Positions 31,889 through 41,003 of a DNA stretch of 64,000 bases are shown here, one piece after another. The position numbers were made by a program, and so were the translations under genes. The DNA is taken from assembly GCA_021325295.1 (NCBI GenBank), contig JAJPHM010000077.1, positions 62,001-126,000 of the forward strand, written 5' to 3'. Position 1 is the first letter of the stretch, and the number at the start of each line of letters is the position of its first letter. This DNA comes from Nitrososphaeraceae archaeon. GTDB taxonomy: Archaea > Thermoproteota > Nitrososphaeria > Nitrososphaerales > Nitrososphaeraceae. The notes under the pieces were generated by a model. The model worked only from the letters and a program-made list of their open reading frames with translations, did no database searches and was not told the origin of the DNA.

Positions 31889-32953
31889 TTGAGGGATTTA
31901 CGTAAAGACTATGTGCTCGACAAATTTGTGGTGGTTCCTCCGATGAGCGATCAGGTTTCAGAGGAAAAATCCAAGGAAAGAGAAGTAAAACTACGAGACA
32001 ATAGCCAAAAGTGCAGGTATTGTCCTGGAAATGAATCGATGACAGAACCAGCTTTGCTTGCACTGGTGGTGAAGGATGGCATGATGCAGCGCCTGACTGA
32101 TAGCGAAGATAACGTCGTTGAAGAATGGTCAGTAAGGGTCTTTGAGAGCGATAACCCAATTGTCACCACCAGTTCGCTCCCAGCAACAACGCTATATACA
32201 GACAGACCGCTATACAGTGAACCGGCATATGGATACCATCAGATTGTCGTTGCCGCTCCGGGGCATAATGACAAATTCTCTCAGCTTTCGGTAGAACAGT
32301 GGACAAACGTACTGGTAGTGCTACAAGACAGGATCAGATGGCTTTACACACAAAAAAGTGTAACATATGTCTCAATCTACATAAACAGCGGCCTTGATCA
32401 AGATGTCTCCTCTGCACATCCACACCTCAATATACTGACATTTTCAACCATACCGCCAACTATCGATCTGGAAGCCGAAGGATTTCATAAATTTATGAAT
32501 GAAAATGGAAACTGTCCAGCATGTAGCATAATGTCAGTAGAGTCAAGTGGACCCAGGCAGGTGCTGGCTACAGATAGCTTTCTTGCATTCTGTCCATGGG
32601 CCCCTACGTATCCGTACGAATTCTGGATATTCCCAAAAAGGCACATTACTGTCTTTTCAAAGATTACACAGAAGGAGATAAATGACTTGGCACTCATGCT
32701 CAGGGCCACGCTCGGAGGAATGTCCAAGGCTTTAAAAGATGCGCCATTTAACTTGGTGTTTCACCTATCACCTGAGAAGAAGAACAGCAAGCAGATCCAT
32801 TGGCACATTGAGGTGTACCCTCAGGTGAATGGCTGGTCTGGTCTTGAACGTGGTTTTGGAGTCTACGTCAATAATATAAAACCAGAAAAATCCGCAGAAA
32901 TTTTGGGCTCGGCTTGTCGCAAAGAGCTAGCTAGCCTAGTAGGCATAACGTAG
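31889..32953 (+). CDS. Galactose-1-phosphate uridylyltransferase-like HIT protein
   Basis: 354 residues from TTG 31889. Two HIT-like halves: CRYCPGNE (about residue 36-43) and CPACSIM supply C-x2-C zinc pairs, and the nucleophile region is SAHPHLNIL. In GalT the third triad position is HPHGQ; here HPHLN puts Asn in place of Gln and Leu in place of Gly. A second histidine cluster IHWHIEVYP occurs near the C-terminus. Nucleotide-sugar phosphate transfer is likely, but the changed active site makes galactose metabolism uncertain; a diadenosine or ADP-sugar phosphorylase activity is an alternative. Starts about 190 bases from the divergent apgM start. Confidence 0.8.
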   Translation: MRDLRKDYVLDKFVVVPPMSDQVSEEKSKEREVKLRDNSQKCRYCPGNESMTEPALLALVVKDGMMQRLTDSEDNVVEEWSVRVFESDNPIVTTSSLPATTLYTDRPLYSEPAYGYHQIVVAAPGHNDKFSQLSVEQWTNVLVVLQDRIRWLYTQKSVTYVSIYINSGLDQDVSSAHPHLNILTFSTIPPTIDLEAEGFHKFMNENGNCPACSIMSVESSGPRQVLATDSFLAFCPWAPTYPYEFWIFPKRHITVFSKITQKEINDLALMLRATLGGMSKALKDAPFNLVFHLSPEKKNSKQIHWHIEVYPQVNGWSGLERGFGVYVNNIKPEKSAEILGSACRKELASLVGIT

Positions 32954-33052
32954 TTAGATATTGAGCCCAATAAGATAAAGCTCAGATGTTTCGTCAGATA
33001 GCGCAGATGATAATATAGTTTATTTATTGACATAATTGTATAGCTCTTCTGA

Positions 33053-33496
33053 ATGAAGCTTGAAACGTGGGTAAGCATTGCATCTCTGGCACTATCTGCC
33101 ATGTTTGTAGCTTTGATGATTTCTCTTTACAACTTTTTGATTGGTCCTGGAGGGTCAGGCCCCCAGCAGGTAGTTGACCCACAAGGTTTACTGGGCGAAC
33201 TGGTGTCAATATCGGGAGCGCCGGCAGTGATCTTGGCGGGAATAGCATTTGCAATGTCAAGGGCTTTTGGCACAAAGTCAGGGGGACTGCTACTAATAGC
33301 AGCCGGTATTGTGATGATTGCTGGAATGGCAGTAACTGCTACAATGGTGCCAAGAATAGGTCCACAATTTTTTGTTCCGGGCATAGATTCCATACCATAT
33401 GTGTTTGTGGCGGCAGGTGCAGGGATTATTGCCACTGGAGTAATTCTACTAATCAAGACAAGCAGACGTACGCAAAGCTTGGATGATCTGCGCTGA
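33053..33496 (+). CDS. Small integral membrane protein, four helices
   Basis: 147 residues, ATG start with a TATA-like tttattta about 30 bases upstream. Four hydrophobic stretches are visible (about 5-27, 52-70, 76-98, 115-135) separated by Gly/Pro-rich loops; the last ends TSRRTQSLDDLR. No recognised family and no conserved charged site. Possibly conserved in thaumarchaea only; role unknown. Confidence 0.65.
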   Translation: MKLETWVSIASLALSAMFVALMISLYNFLIGPGGSGPQQVVDPQGLLGELVSISGAPAVILAGIAFAMSRAFGTKSGGLLLIAAGIVMIAGMAVTATMVPRIGPQFFVPGIDSIPYVFVAAGAGIIATGVILLIKTSRRTQSLDDLR

Positions 33497-33791
33497 AGAC
33501 AACAAAGATAAAACAAAGGGTTCTTCAAACAAGAGGCCCACTCTCACTAGCATGGATAATCTTGTGCTTTGTTTGTATATTGCAAGAGTAGATGCATGAG
33601 AGGACAAGAAAGAAAAAGTGAAAAGATTTCAACACACAGATTTTACCTGTGGTCCATTACCGTGAGCCAACAGGAAAAAATTCCTCTATTTATCACAATG
33701 ACAAAACTTGTTAGTTTTATTCACGTATATCTATCTATAACGAAAAAATAAAAGTAGCAGGACAGAATATCTGTCCAATGGTAGGCAATTA
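33497..33791. other. Intergenic region, no supported gene
   Basis: About 295 bases. A 60-codon plus-strand frame (33569-33751) has no protein-like pattern. AT-rich near the end, as expected before the acetyltransferase gene. Confidence 0.35.
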
Positions 33792-34244
33792 TTGAAAAAT
33801 CAGATAACCTATACAGTCAGAATGATAACCGAAGATGATCTGGAAAGAGGAGTGTTTGAATGCCTTTCAAATTTGACGACGGTAGGAAATATAGCGCAGG
33901 ATATCCCACGAGCAAAGAAAATTCTGCACCAGATGCTCTCCAATGAAGTGTACAATATCATCGTTGCAGCTAAAAACGATGGTGAAATAATCGGAATGAC
34001 AACACTACTAATTGAGCAAAAACTCATCCATGATGGTGGCAAAGTGGGCCATATTGAGGATGTGGTTACTAGAAAGGGATTCGAAGGTATGGGTATAGCA
34101 AGTGCAGTTATCAACAAAGCACTAGCTATTGCCAAAGAGACAGGATGCTATAAGGTAATACTGGATTGCTCTGAGAAAAATATACCATTTTACGAAAAAC
34201 TTGATTTCAAAAAACACGAATACTCTATGAGACACAATCTGTGA
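33792..34244 (+). CDS. GNAT-family N-acetyltransferase, glucosamine-6-phosphate-type
   Basis: 150 residues from TTG 33792. GNAT fold: acetyl-CoA site GHIEDVVTRKGFEGMGIASAVI (in parts; the R/Q-x-x-G-x-G/A element is RKGFEGMGIA) and the C-terminal CYKVILDCSEKNIPFYEKLDF. The KVILDC..KNIPFYEK.GF end matches glucosamine-6-phosphate N-acetyltransferase rather than amino-acid or ribosomal acetyltransferases. It would feed UDP-GlcNAc for surface glycans. Next to an NDP-sugar pyrophosphorylase gene on the other strand. Confidence 0.82.
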   Translation: MKNQITYTVRMITEDDLERGVFECLSNLTTVGNIAQDIPRAKKILHQMLSNEVYNIIVAAKNDGEIIGMTTLLIEQKLIHDGGKVGHIEDVVTRKGFEGMGIASAVINKALAIAKETGCYKVILDCSEKNIPFYEKLDFKKHEYSMRHNL

Positions 34245-34336
34245 TCCACTCAAACATAATCACCACGCTTTCTTGCTGCAAAACTAATCATTGATTCTCA
34301 TATGAAAGCACTTGGCAAAAGTAGTATGAGGCTGAT

Positions 34337-35038
34337 TCAGATTTTGCCTAATCTCTCGGCATACTTCTTGTAGGCATCAAGGTACGATTTCTTGTCTCCG
34401 ATATCGATGAAGCCCGATTCTATATTAAATGCCCTAACCGTTTTTTTCATTGACAGTGCCTTTTTAACAGCATCATCCATTCCAAATGAGCTGGACTTTG
34501 GCACAAGTTTTAAAAATTCCGGCTCCATGACGTAACAGCCTATATTTATCAATCCGCTTATTTCAGGCTTCTCACGCCAAGCAGTTACTTTCCCTGAACT
34601 GTTTACGTCGATAAAGCCATACTTCAATTTCGTTGTATATGACAATAAAGCCATAGACACAAATGCCCGGGCGGAAAAGTGTTCCTTTATCATCCTTTGC
34701 AAGTTGAATTCATATACGGAATCGCCGTAAACGCAAACAAAAGTATCGTTCAAAAGTTTTTCTGCTGTCTTTAGCTGGCCTGCTGTAGCCAGGGGTCGTT
34801 CTGACCGTGCATACTCTATTCCGATTCCGAATCTTGCGCCATCTTCAAAGTAGTCCTCTATTGTCCGGTGAAGATAACTTACGCAAAGAACAACTTCATC
34901 TATACCGCCGGATTTGAGCCACTCGATAATGTGCTCTAAAAGTGGTTTATTGCCGAGCGGAAGCATTGGTTTAGGGATGAAGAAAGTATAGGGCTGGAGT
35001 CTGGTGCCAAGACCACCTGCCAGTATCACGGCCTTCAT
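34337..35038 (-). CDS. NDP-sugar pyrophosphorylase (nucleotidyltransferase)
   Basis: 233 residues. The start GGLGTRLQPYTFFIPKPMLPLGNKPL (cited in parts) contains the G-x-G-T-R-L substrate loop and the PKPMLP signature of sugar-phosphate nucleotidyltransferases. A later CVYGDSVYEFN (about 108-118) is the metal-binding strand. No left-handed beta-helix is attached, so it is the core type that makes NDP-glucose or NDP-mannose. Exact nucleotide cannot be read. Ends before the ThiD-ThiN gene. Confidence 0.88.
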   Translation of the reverse strand: MKAVILAGGLGTRLQPYTFFIPKPMLPLGNKPLLEHIIEWLKSGGIDEVVLCVSYLHRTIEDYFEDGARFGIGIEYARSERPLATAGQLKTAEKLLNDTFVCVYGDSVYEFNLQRMIKEHFSARAFVSMALLSYTTKLKYGFIDVNSSGKVTAWREKPEISGLINIGCYVMEPEFLKLVPKSSSFGMDDAVKKALSMKKTVRAFNIESGFIDIGDKKSYLDAYKKYAERLGKI

Positions 35039-35084
35039 TGTCCAGTGTGCCTCCAGTCATAATTTCTTGATATTACAGACACTT

Positions 35085-36476
35085 TCAATACATACCTTTT
35101 GAGTTTTGCTGCCTTTGAATTGGTTTAAGGTAAAAAACATTTCCATCCTTCTTCAGAATCTTCTTGACCTTGACAAGTACTTCAGATGGCTCCCTACCAA
35201 AGATCATTATCATAGGTTCCTTGCCAATATCCCCGGTATGGTATATTATATCTGCCCGAGGGTCTTTCTTGAGAGCAGACTTGATGCCCCAGTATACGCT
35301 TGCGCCTTCTTTCTTTTTAACAATAGGCGGTTCTGCCCTTCTATCGTAGCTTGAAACTCTGAACAATAGTCGACACAGCTTTACAAGTTTCTGGTCAAAC
35401 TTTATGTTTATTGCGGACCTTGTCTGACTATCACTTTCCATGTAAGCAAGGATTGCCGAAGCTACGTGTCTGGATGCACCAAATTCAACACATGAAGCAG
35501 GCTTGGCATTTGAACCAATCTTGACTATTCTGCCTACTACTCCTGCAACATCATTTATACCTGATGCCCCTGGTATGGCGAAAACAAGGTTTGATTGCGT
35601 TTCAGGAATCAGGGCTCCGAAATTTTCTATTCCTTCAATTTCTCTAATAGCCTGCATCATTTTCGTCATCACCTGATATCTATTGGCATCCAAGTACAGC
35701 CCATGGAGTGGATTGGTCGACGCGAGTCCCTTTCCAACATTAATGGTAGTTTTTAATGCAGCATGGACATATTCATTTGCAGCTTTGCATGCTTGGATCA
35801 AAGACATACCCTTGGCTATGAATGCAGTCAATGCCGATGAAAAATTGCAACCGGAGCCATGAGTCTTTCCAATTGCGATTCTCGAATTTGAAATTCTAAT
35901 CACTGAAGAGTTGCTATCCAATACGATGTCAGTAACAATTTTTTGCTTTGAATGCCCACCCTTGACTACTACGCTTTCTGCTCCAAATCCCTTGATCGTC
36001 CTCGCAGCCTCAATAATACCTTTTTCTGAGCTTGTATCTATACCTGTCAGCCTTGCTGCTTCCATTATGTTAGGTGTTACGATTGTTGAAATTGGAATTA
36101 ATTTGGAAATGAAATACTCGATTGCATCATCCCGCATCAGCTTTACTCCTGTTTCTGCAGATAAGATAGGATCAAGTACTATAGGAGACCTATTTTTGTG
36201 CAGAGTGTGCGCAACGCATTCTATTATGGATTTACTATAGACCATGCCGATCTTGATTGCATTTGGTTTTATGTCCGTCAATACAGAACGTATTTGATCT
36301 CTTAACACATCCTGACCAACTTCAAAGATACTGGATACCTTGACAGTATTCTGGGCTGTGATAGCAGTTATGGCAGTGCAGCCGTGGACGCCTAGGGCCG
36401 AGAAGGTCTTCAAATCTGCTTGAATTCCTGCTACTCCGCCAGAATCGCTCCCGGCTATGGTTAGAGCCGATACCAT
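35085..36476 (-). CDS. thiDN: Bifunctional HMP(-P) kinase/thiamine phosphate synthase (ThiD-ThiN)
   Basis: 463 residues, ATG start. Residues about 1-265 are ThiD: TIAGSDSGGVAGIQADLKTF, the ribokinase-like motif KGGHSKQK and the anion hole GKTHGSGCNFSSAL. Residues about 280-455 form a ThiN domain (NLVFAIPGASGINDVAGVVGRIV, VEFGASRHVASAIL, DIIYHTGDIGKEPMIMIFG). The fused form is the archaeal route for joining pyrimidine to thiazole phosphate when ThiE is absent. Same strand as the pyrophosphorylase, upstream of it by about 45 bases. Confidence 0.93.
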   Translation of the reverse strand: MVSALTIAGSDSGGVAGIQADLKTFSALGVHGCTAITAITAQNTVKVSSIFEVGQDVLRDQIRSVLTDIKPNAIKIGMVYSKSIIECVAHTLHKNRSPIVLDPILSAETGVKLMRDDAIEYFISKLIPISTIVTPNIMEAARLTGIDTSSEKGIIEAARTIKGFGAESVVVKGGHSKQKIVTDIVLDSNSSVIRISNSRIAIGKTHGSGCNFSSALTAFIAKGMSLIQACKAANEYVHAALKTTINVGKGLASTNPLHGLYLDANRYQVMTKMMQAIREIEGIENFGALIPETQSNLVFAIPGASGINDVAGVVGRIVKIGSNAKPASCVEFGASRHVASAILAYMESDSQTRSAINIKFDQKLVKLCRLLFRVSSYDRRAEPPIVKKKEGASVYWGIKSALKKDPRADIIYHTGDIGKEPMIMIFGREPSEVLVKVKKILKKDGNVFYLKPIQRQQNSKGMY

Positions 36477-36951
36477 TTGATAATTGGAAAAGAAGACACT
36501 TATTCAGTCTATCGGAATCAAAAATAAAAGCAAAAAATACTGATTAATTTTGGCTTGGCAGGTTATTCATTGAAGTATATAATCACACAGGCAATTTTGT
36601 TTTCTGCAACATGGACACTTTTGAGTTCGATCAGAAAATTGACATAGTTTACTGTGCGTTTCACAAAAGATTGGCCGATTTGTATTTTCCAAGTCTTGAT
36701 CTTTAGCAAGCATATCGATGGTAGAGGGTTATGGGAGGTTAATATGAAGAGCAAGCTAATTTAGATGGATAGCTCAAAATTGTGCAACTTGTCTGGCCTT
36801 TTCCCTAGGATATTTTGCAACATGTCATTTGTACTCCTCATTGTAGACAGGAGCTGGCAAGTTTCTGCAAACGCAAGTTGCAAAAAGTATGATCAAATAT
36901 ATATTCTTCAAAACTCACATAGTAATTGTGTTATTTCTGGTAACAGATCGT
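36477..36951. other. Intergenic region, mostly AT-rich
   Basis: No strong gene. A minus frame 36563-36754 (ATG, 63 codons) ends with VHVAENKIACVIIYFNE and might be a small gene, but no support beyond reading frame. A plus frame at 36765-37019 is judged a shadow. Confidence 0.35.
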
Positions 36952-37275
36952 GTGAATATAGAATTTGTATCCCCGGATCTTGCTGTAGCACAGATAAAAA
37001 TGCTTCAACAGACTTTTGAAATGTATGAGGGATTAAAAGATGAGGGCAAGCTCAAGTTTGCTTATGCATTTGCAGACTCTCCGGGTGGGATAACTCTCTG
37101 GGACGTAGAGTCCAACGATGAGCTACAGAAAATTCTTTTTCTGCTACCGTCTATGCCGCTTGTGACAAGAACAGTTACCCCACTTACCGAGATGAAGGCA
37201 GTTTCACAGGTGATAGAAGAGCTCAGATCAATAGTAAATTCAATGCCAAAAAAACCAAGCCAACAGAACAGTTGA
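36952..37275 (+). CDS. Small ferredoxin-like alpha/beta-barrel protein, unknown function
   Basis: 107 residues from GTG 36952; a longer ATG frame begins at 36889 but its extra N-terminus is hydrophobic and probably not translated. A beta-alpha-beta repeat with VNIEFVSPDLAVAQIKMLQQTF, KFAYAFADSPGGITLWDVESNDELQKIL (in parts) and a RTVTPLTEMKAVSQVIEEL end. The layout resembles the muconolactone isomerase/YCII/DUF3303 dimeric barrel group; no catalytic role assigned. Confidence 0.6.
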   Translation: MNIEFVSPDLAVAQIKMLQQTFEMYEGLKDEGKLKFAYAFADSPGGITLWDVESNDELQKILFLLPSMPLVTRTVTPLTEMKAVSQVIEELRSIVNSMPKKPSQQNS

Positions 37276-37443
37276 GTACTGGCTAACTTCCAGATATCTA
37301 ATCGTATATAGATTTTATGTTATTGTTTTAGTTTAAGATGCCTCGTGGTATCAGCCTTAAGGTAGGATTGTCTGTCGAATGAATATTATGATATTATTAT
37401 ATTACTCCGTGGCGGAATCATAATAATCGACCTAGTTTTCATT

Positions 37444-38343
37444 TCAGCATTGCTTTTCGATAAGCTCGTACATCTTTCTATACGACAGATGGATATCTTG
37501 ATGCTTTTCTACCTTAGATCTTAACTCCAATAGTTTCTTCTTAAGCGAGACAGTATCTTTCGACTTTATCACAGAAAGCATAAATGACGATCTTTTGATA
37601 TAGGTTTGAATAAATTGCCGAGCATATGGGTTTTCTGTTATTAGAGCAGTTACAAGTTCTGGCTCGTCTGTGAGTACACTTTCGCTCAAAAGCGACTGCA
37701 CTCTAAACGTGGTACCTGAGATTTCCTTGAGCAGAGAAATATTTTCGTCTGATATGACTTCGGTAAATATGATATTTATGAAGTAATTTAGACCCAAAAT
37801 AAGTCCCATGTACCTGTCGTGTTCCCTAAATGAGATAGACCTTACGCTAATGTCTTCAAAAATCCAACTCGCAGCCTTGGCCTCAAGATCCCTATTCCTT
37901 ACAGGTACAAGGAGCACCTTCATGTTTGCTTTTCTTGTTGCTCCTGGTCCGAACATCGGATGAATACAAAGTGGCTTGATATTTTTAGGAACATTTCTTA
38001 ATGCTTTGAAACTATCCTTCTTTATAGAAGATATCTCGGCTATTGTTGAGCCAGGCTTCATGCTTGCCGCACAGGACCTTATCACTTTAGCTGTAGCTTG
38101 CACAGGCACACAGATCACAACAAGATCAGCCGTCCTAACGCACTCTTTGATATTCTTGCAAACGTAAATGTCCTTAGGGTAATTCTCTTTACTCATTGAC
38201 TCCTTTAATGATTCAATATCGATATCATAAGCCAAGACATCTTCTATATCCGATCTTGATGCAAAATAACGCAGAAACCATAATCCCATTTTGCCTCCTG
38301 CACCAATAATTGAAATCTTACTAAACAATCCTTTTCTCGCCAA
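37444..38343 (-). CDS. tyrA: Prephenate dehydrogenase (TyrA)
   Basis: 299 residues. NAD(P)-binding fold with IIGAGGKMG (about 12-20), VVICVPVQAT (about 74-83), the prephenate dehydrogenase signature CIHPMFGPGA (about 127-136) and a helical C-terminal dimer domain beginning SFREHDRYMGLILGLNYF. No ACT domain, as usual for the short form. Oxidatively decarboxylates prephenate to 4-hydroxyphenylpyruvate in tyrosine synthesis. Its start directly abuts the end of the upstream chorismate mutase-aminotransferase gene; last of the aromatic operon. Confidence 0.9.
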   Translation of the reverse strand: MARKGLFSKISIIGAGGKMGLWFLRYFASRSDIEDVLAYDIDIESLKESMSKENYPKDIYVCKNIKECVRTADLVVICVPVQATAKVIRSCAASMKPGSTIAEISSIKKDSFKALRNVPKNIKPLCIHPMFGPGATRKANMKVLLVPVRNRDLEAKAASWIFEDISVRSISFREHDRYMGLILGLNYFINIIFTEVISDENISLLKEISGTTFRVQSLLSESVLTDEPELVTALITENPYARQFIQTYIKRSSFMLSVIKSKDTVSLKKKLLELRSKVEKHQDIHLSYRKMYELIEKQC

Positions 38344-39780
38344 TTATTCTACAGAAATAACTGATCCGATAATATCAAGGCCCTTCTCCAATATACTCTG
38401 CGGCTGGCAGGCAGAAATTCTTATAAAATTATCATATGAATCGCCAAAGCCGCCACCCGGCGCCACTGCAACACCCATTTCCAGAAGCTTTTCCACAGTA
38501 TCGTCTGCCAAGGACTGTTGTCGCAGTCTCGGGAAAACATACATTGCACCATCCGGGCTTACAAAGTCTACAGGCATCTTGTTTAACCTGCTTGTAATAA
38601 AATCAAGCCGCTTCTTCATCACCTTTACGTTATCTGAGGGATCAGAAGAACAGGCAGCAAGGGCAGCATATTGCATTGGTTCTGCCACACTTGTAAGGGC
38701 CGTCGCTTGCACTTTAACTATCTTTGACAGTATTGCTCTGTTTGCAACGGCATATCCTACCCTGAATCCTGTCATTGCGTAACTTTTTGAAAAAGAAGAG
38801 ATCATTATGCTCTTGTCATAGTCATAGTCAAGAATGCTGTCAAATTCCCCAAACACGTAATCGGAATATACTTCATCACTCAGAATGTAGAGCGAGTTAT
38901 CTTTAGCTATCGAAACCAGTTTTTGCATCATTCTTTTTTCGAGGACCTTTCCAGTGGGATTATTTGGATAATTTATAACGATCATCTTTGTGTTGGGAGT
39001 TATCATCTCTTCAAGTCTATCCAGATCTGGAACCCATGCATCTTCGATACTGGTTCTTAAGACGCAAGTTTTTGCTCCAATGAAATCTGCGCAGTCCCTA
39101 TATGCGGGCCATGCTGGTTCTATTGAAATTATCTCCTCTCCCCTCTTTACAAGAGAAACTATTGTCGCAAATACCGCAAACCTTCCTCCTACAGTCACTG
39201 TAACCATATCTTCTGTTATTCCCCTCTTCAGCTTGTTTGCTATGGCCTGTCGCAGTTTCATTACTCCTGCTGGCTCAGTATAGTGGTAGCGTCCGGTGTT
39301 GAATGAATCAACTAAGGTTTCTTTTATGTTACCAGGCGCTGCAAAATCAGGCTCTCCTACTTCCATGTGAATAATTTTCTTACCTGATAGTTCCAGTTGT
39401 TTTGCTTTCAGAAAGATGGAGAGATGGGTTTGTTTTTTTTGCTCAGAATTTGCAGGTAAATCGTGTGTTTCTGAATTATGTCTTTGCTGCAACTTTTTAG
39501 ATTCTGTGAGGAGAATATCGATTAACTGGGTTGCAAACTCTTTGCTCATGCCGATCTCATCAGACAATTCTAAAACCATGCTTTTGATTTCCTGCTCTAC
39601 GCGCTCATCTTTAACATCCATCTTGAGATTGGTCTTTATTTCGCCTATTTTCTTTGAAAGCTCCATACGCCTATGTACCTGACGCACGATATTTGCGGTT
39701 AGATCTCGCATTTCAAATCGCAGTCGTTCCAGCTCTTCGTTTTCAGGTTTTCTTGTATCTTTATTGACAACTTTATCCAT
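38344..39780 (-). CDS. Chorismate mutase fused to a class I aminotransferase
   Basis: 478 residues, ATG start. Residues about 15-95 are an AroQ-type chorismate mutase: LRFEMRDLTANIVRQVHRRMELSKKIGE with the key Arg/Lys run and the later DVKDERVEQEI segment. Residues about 115-475 are an aspartate-aminotransferase-fold enzyme: INYPNNPTGK (about 275-284), the PLP lysine in SSFSKSYAMTGFRVGYA (about 335-351) and RISACQ near the end. The fusion channels chorismate to prephenate and transaminates an aromatic keto acid or prephenate. Lies between chorismate synthase and TyrA with 0-5 base spacing. Confidence 0.92.
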   Translation of the reverse strand: MDKVVNKDTRKPENEELERLRFEMRDLTANIVRQVHRRMELSKKIGEIKTNLKMDVKDERVEQEIKSMVLELSDEIGMSKEFATQLIDILLTESKKLQQRHNSETHDLPANSEQKKQTHLSIFLKAKQLELSGKKIIHMEVGEPDFAAPGNIKETLVDSFNTGRYHYTEPAGVMKLRQAIANKLKRGITEDMVTVTVGGRFAVFATIVSLVKRGEEIISIEPAWPAYRDCADFIGAKTCVLRTSIEDAWVPDLDRLEEMITPNTKMIVINYPNNPTGKVLEKRMMQKLVSIAKDNSLYILSDEVYSDYVFGEFDSILDYDYDKSIMISSFSKSYAMTGFRVGYAVANRAILSKIVKVQATALTSVAEPMQYAALAACSSDPSDNVKVMKKRLDFITSRLNKMPVDFVSPDGAMYVFPRLRQQSLADDTVEKLLEMGVAVAPGGGFGDSYDNFIRISACQPQSILEKGLDIIGSVISVE

Positions 39781-39785
39781 AGAAA

Positions 39786-40883
39786 TTACCTCAATACAGG
39801 CGGGATCATAGCCGACCTGATGGCGTGGTCAGCCAAGACAAGGGATACTGCACATTCAACTACAGGTGGGGCCCTTGGCACAACACATGGGTCATGGCGA
39901 CCTGGAACCACAAGATTTGTCTGTTCTTTATTTAAAATGTCGAGTGTCGTTTGTTCCTTGGCTATGGACGATGCAGGTTTGAAAGCGACCCTTGACACGA
40001 TTGGCATACCATTTGACAACCCTCCTAGGATACCTCCAGAATTATTGGTTCTTGTTGTAACTTTATTGTCTTGCATGAAATAAAGGTCATTGTTCTCTGA
40101 GCCTTTTTTCTTTGAACCCTCAAATCCTGACCCAAATTCAACACCTTTTACCGCAGGAATACTAAAGAGAGCTTTGCTCAGGTCAGATTCAAGCGATCCG
40201 AATATAGGCTCACCAAGTCCTACAGGAATACCCAAAGTTGTGCATTCAATTACCCCGCCAAGGGAATCACCGTTTCTTTTTGCTTCCAGAATGGCCATCT
40301 TCATTTTTTCAGCTGCAGCTTGGTCTGGACACCGTACTTCATTGCTGTATCTATCTTTTCTTGCTGCATCAACTGAAACTTGGCTGGCACGTATTCCACC
40401 TATCTCCAGGGTATATGCCATAGTTTCTATGCCCAAGGTATGCTTTAGAAGCTTTTGGGCTATTGCCCCTGCCATTACAATGGTGGCAGTAAGACGTCCT
40501 GAAAATCTACCACTTCCTCGGTAATCTGCAAAGCCACCATATTTTACCATCGCAGGATAGTCTGCGTGGCCCGGGCGAGGAATATTTTTGATAAACTCAT
40601 AAGCTTTTGAGTCGGAGTCTTTGTTCCATATCAGCATGCAAATAGGAGCTCCGGTGGTGTATCCTCTGAAAACTCCAGAGAGAATCTCAACTCTATCCTC
40701 TTCCTTTCTCTGGGTTGTTATGATAGACTGACCGGGCTTTCTGAGGTCGAGCTGATGTTGGATATCAGATTCGTCAAGGGCAAGTCCTGCTGGACAGCCA
40801 TCTACTACCACACCTACACACTTGCCGTGGCTCTCGCCAAAGCTCAGAGCAGTAAAGCGCTCTCCCAGTAGATTTCCGCCCAT
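39786..40883 (-). CDS. aroC: Chorismate synthase (AroC)
   Basis: 365 residues. AroC motifs: FGESHGKCVGVVVDG near the start (about 15-29), RPGHADYPAMVKYGG (about 103-117), RGSGRFSGRLTATIVMAG (about 122-139), FKPASSI (about 307-313) and the final R-H-D-P-C-V region. FMN-dependent removal of phosphate from EPSP. Separated from EPSP synthase by 120 bases that probably hold a promoter, so it may head the sub-operon aroC, chorismate mutase-aminotransferase and tyrA. Confidence 0.95.
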   Translation of the reverse strand: MGGNLLGERFTALSFGESHGKCVGVVVDGCPAGLALDESDIQHQLDLRKPGQSIITTQRKEEDRVEILSGVFRGYTTGAPICMLIWNKDSDSKAYEFIKNIPRPGHADYPAMVKYGGFADYRGSGRFSGRLTATIVMAGAIAQKLLKHTLGIETMAYTLEIGGIRASQVSVDAARKDRYSNEVRCPDQAAAEKMKMAILEAKRNGDSLGGVIECTTLGIPVGLGEPIFGSLESDLSKALFSIPAVKGVEFGSGFEGSKKKGSENNDLYFMQDNKVTTRTNNSGGILGGLSNGMPIVSRVAFKPASSIAKEQTTLDILNKEQTNLVVPGRHDPCVVPRAPPVVECAVSLVLADHAIRSAMIPPVLR

Positions 40884-41003
40884 TGGATTCAGAGGAAATG
40901 TCTGTACGGCTCCGTATATATTGTCTTTTTTACACTAGAATAGGCTGCAACTGCTAGATACAGGATTTGATTTCTAATTGTTCCCACTCTATCGGTACAC
41001 CAG

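Noticed and set aside
33569-33751. 60-codon frame before the acetyltransferase
   Set aside because: No protein-like pattern and AT-rich promoter-like composition.
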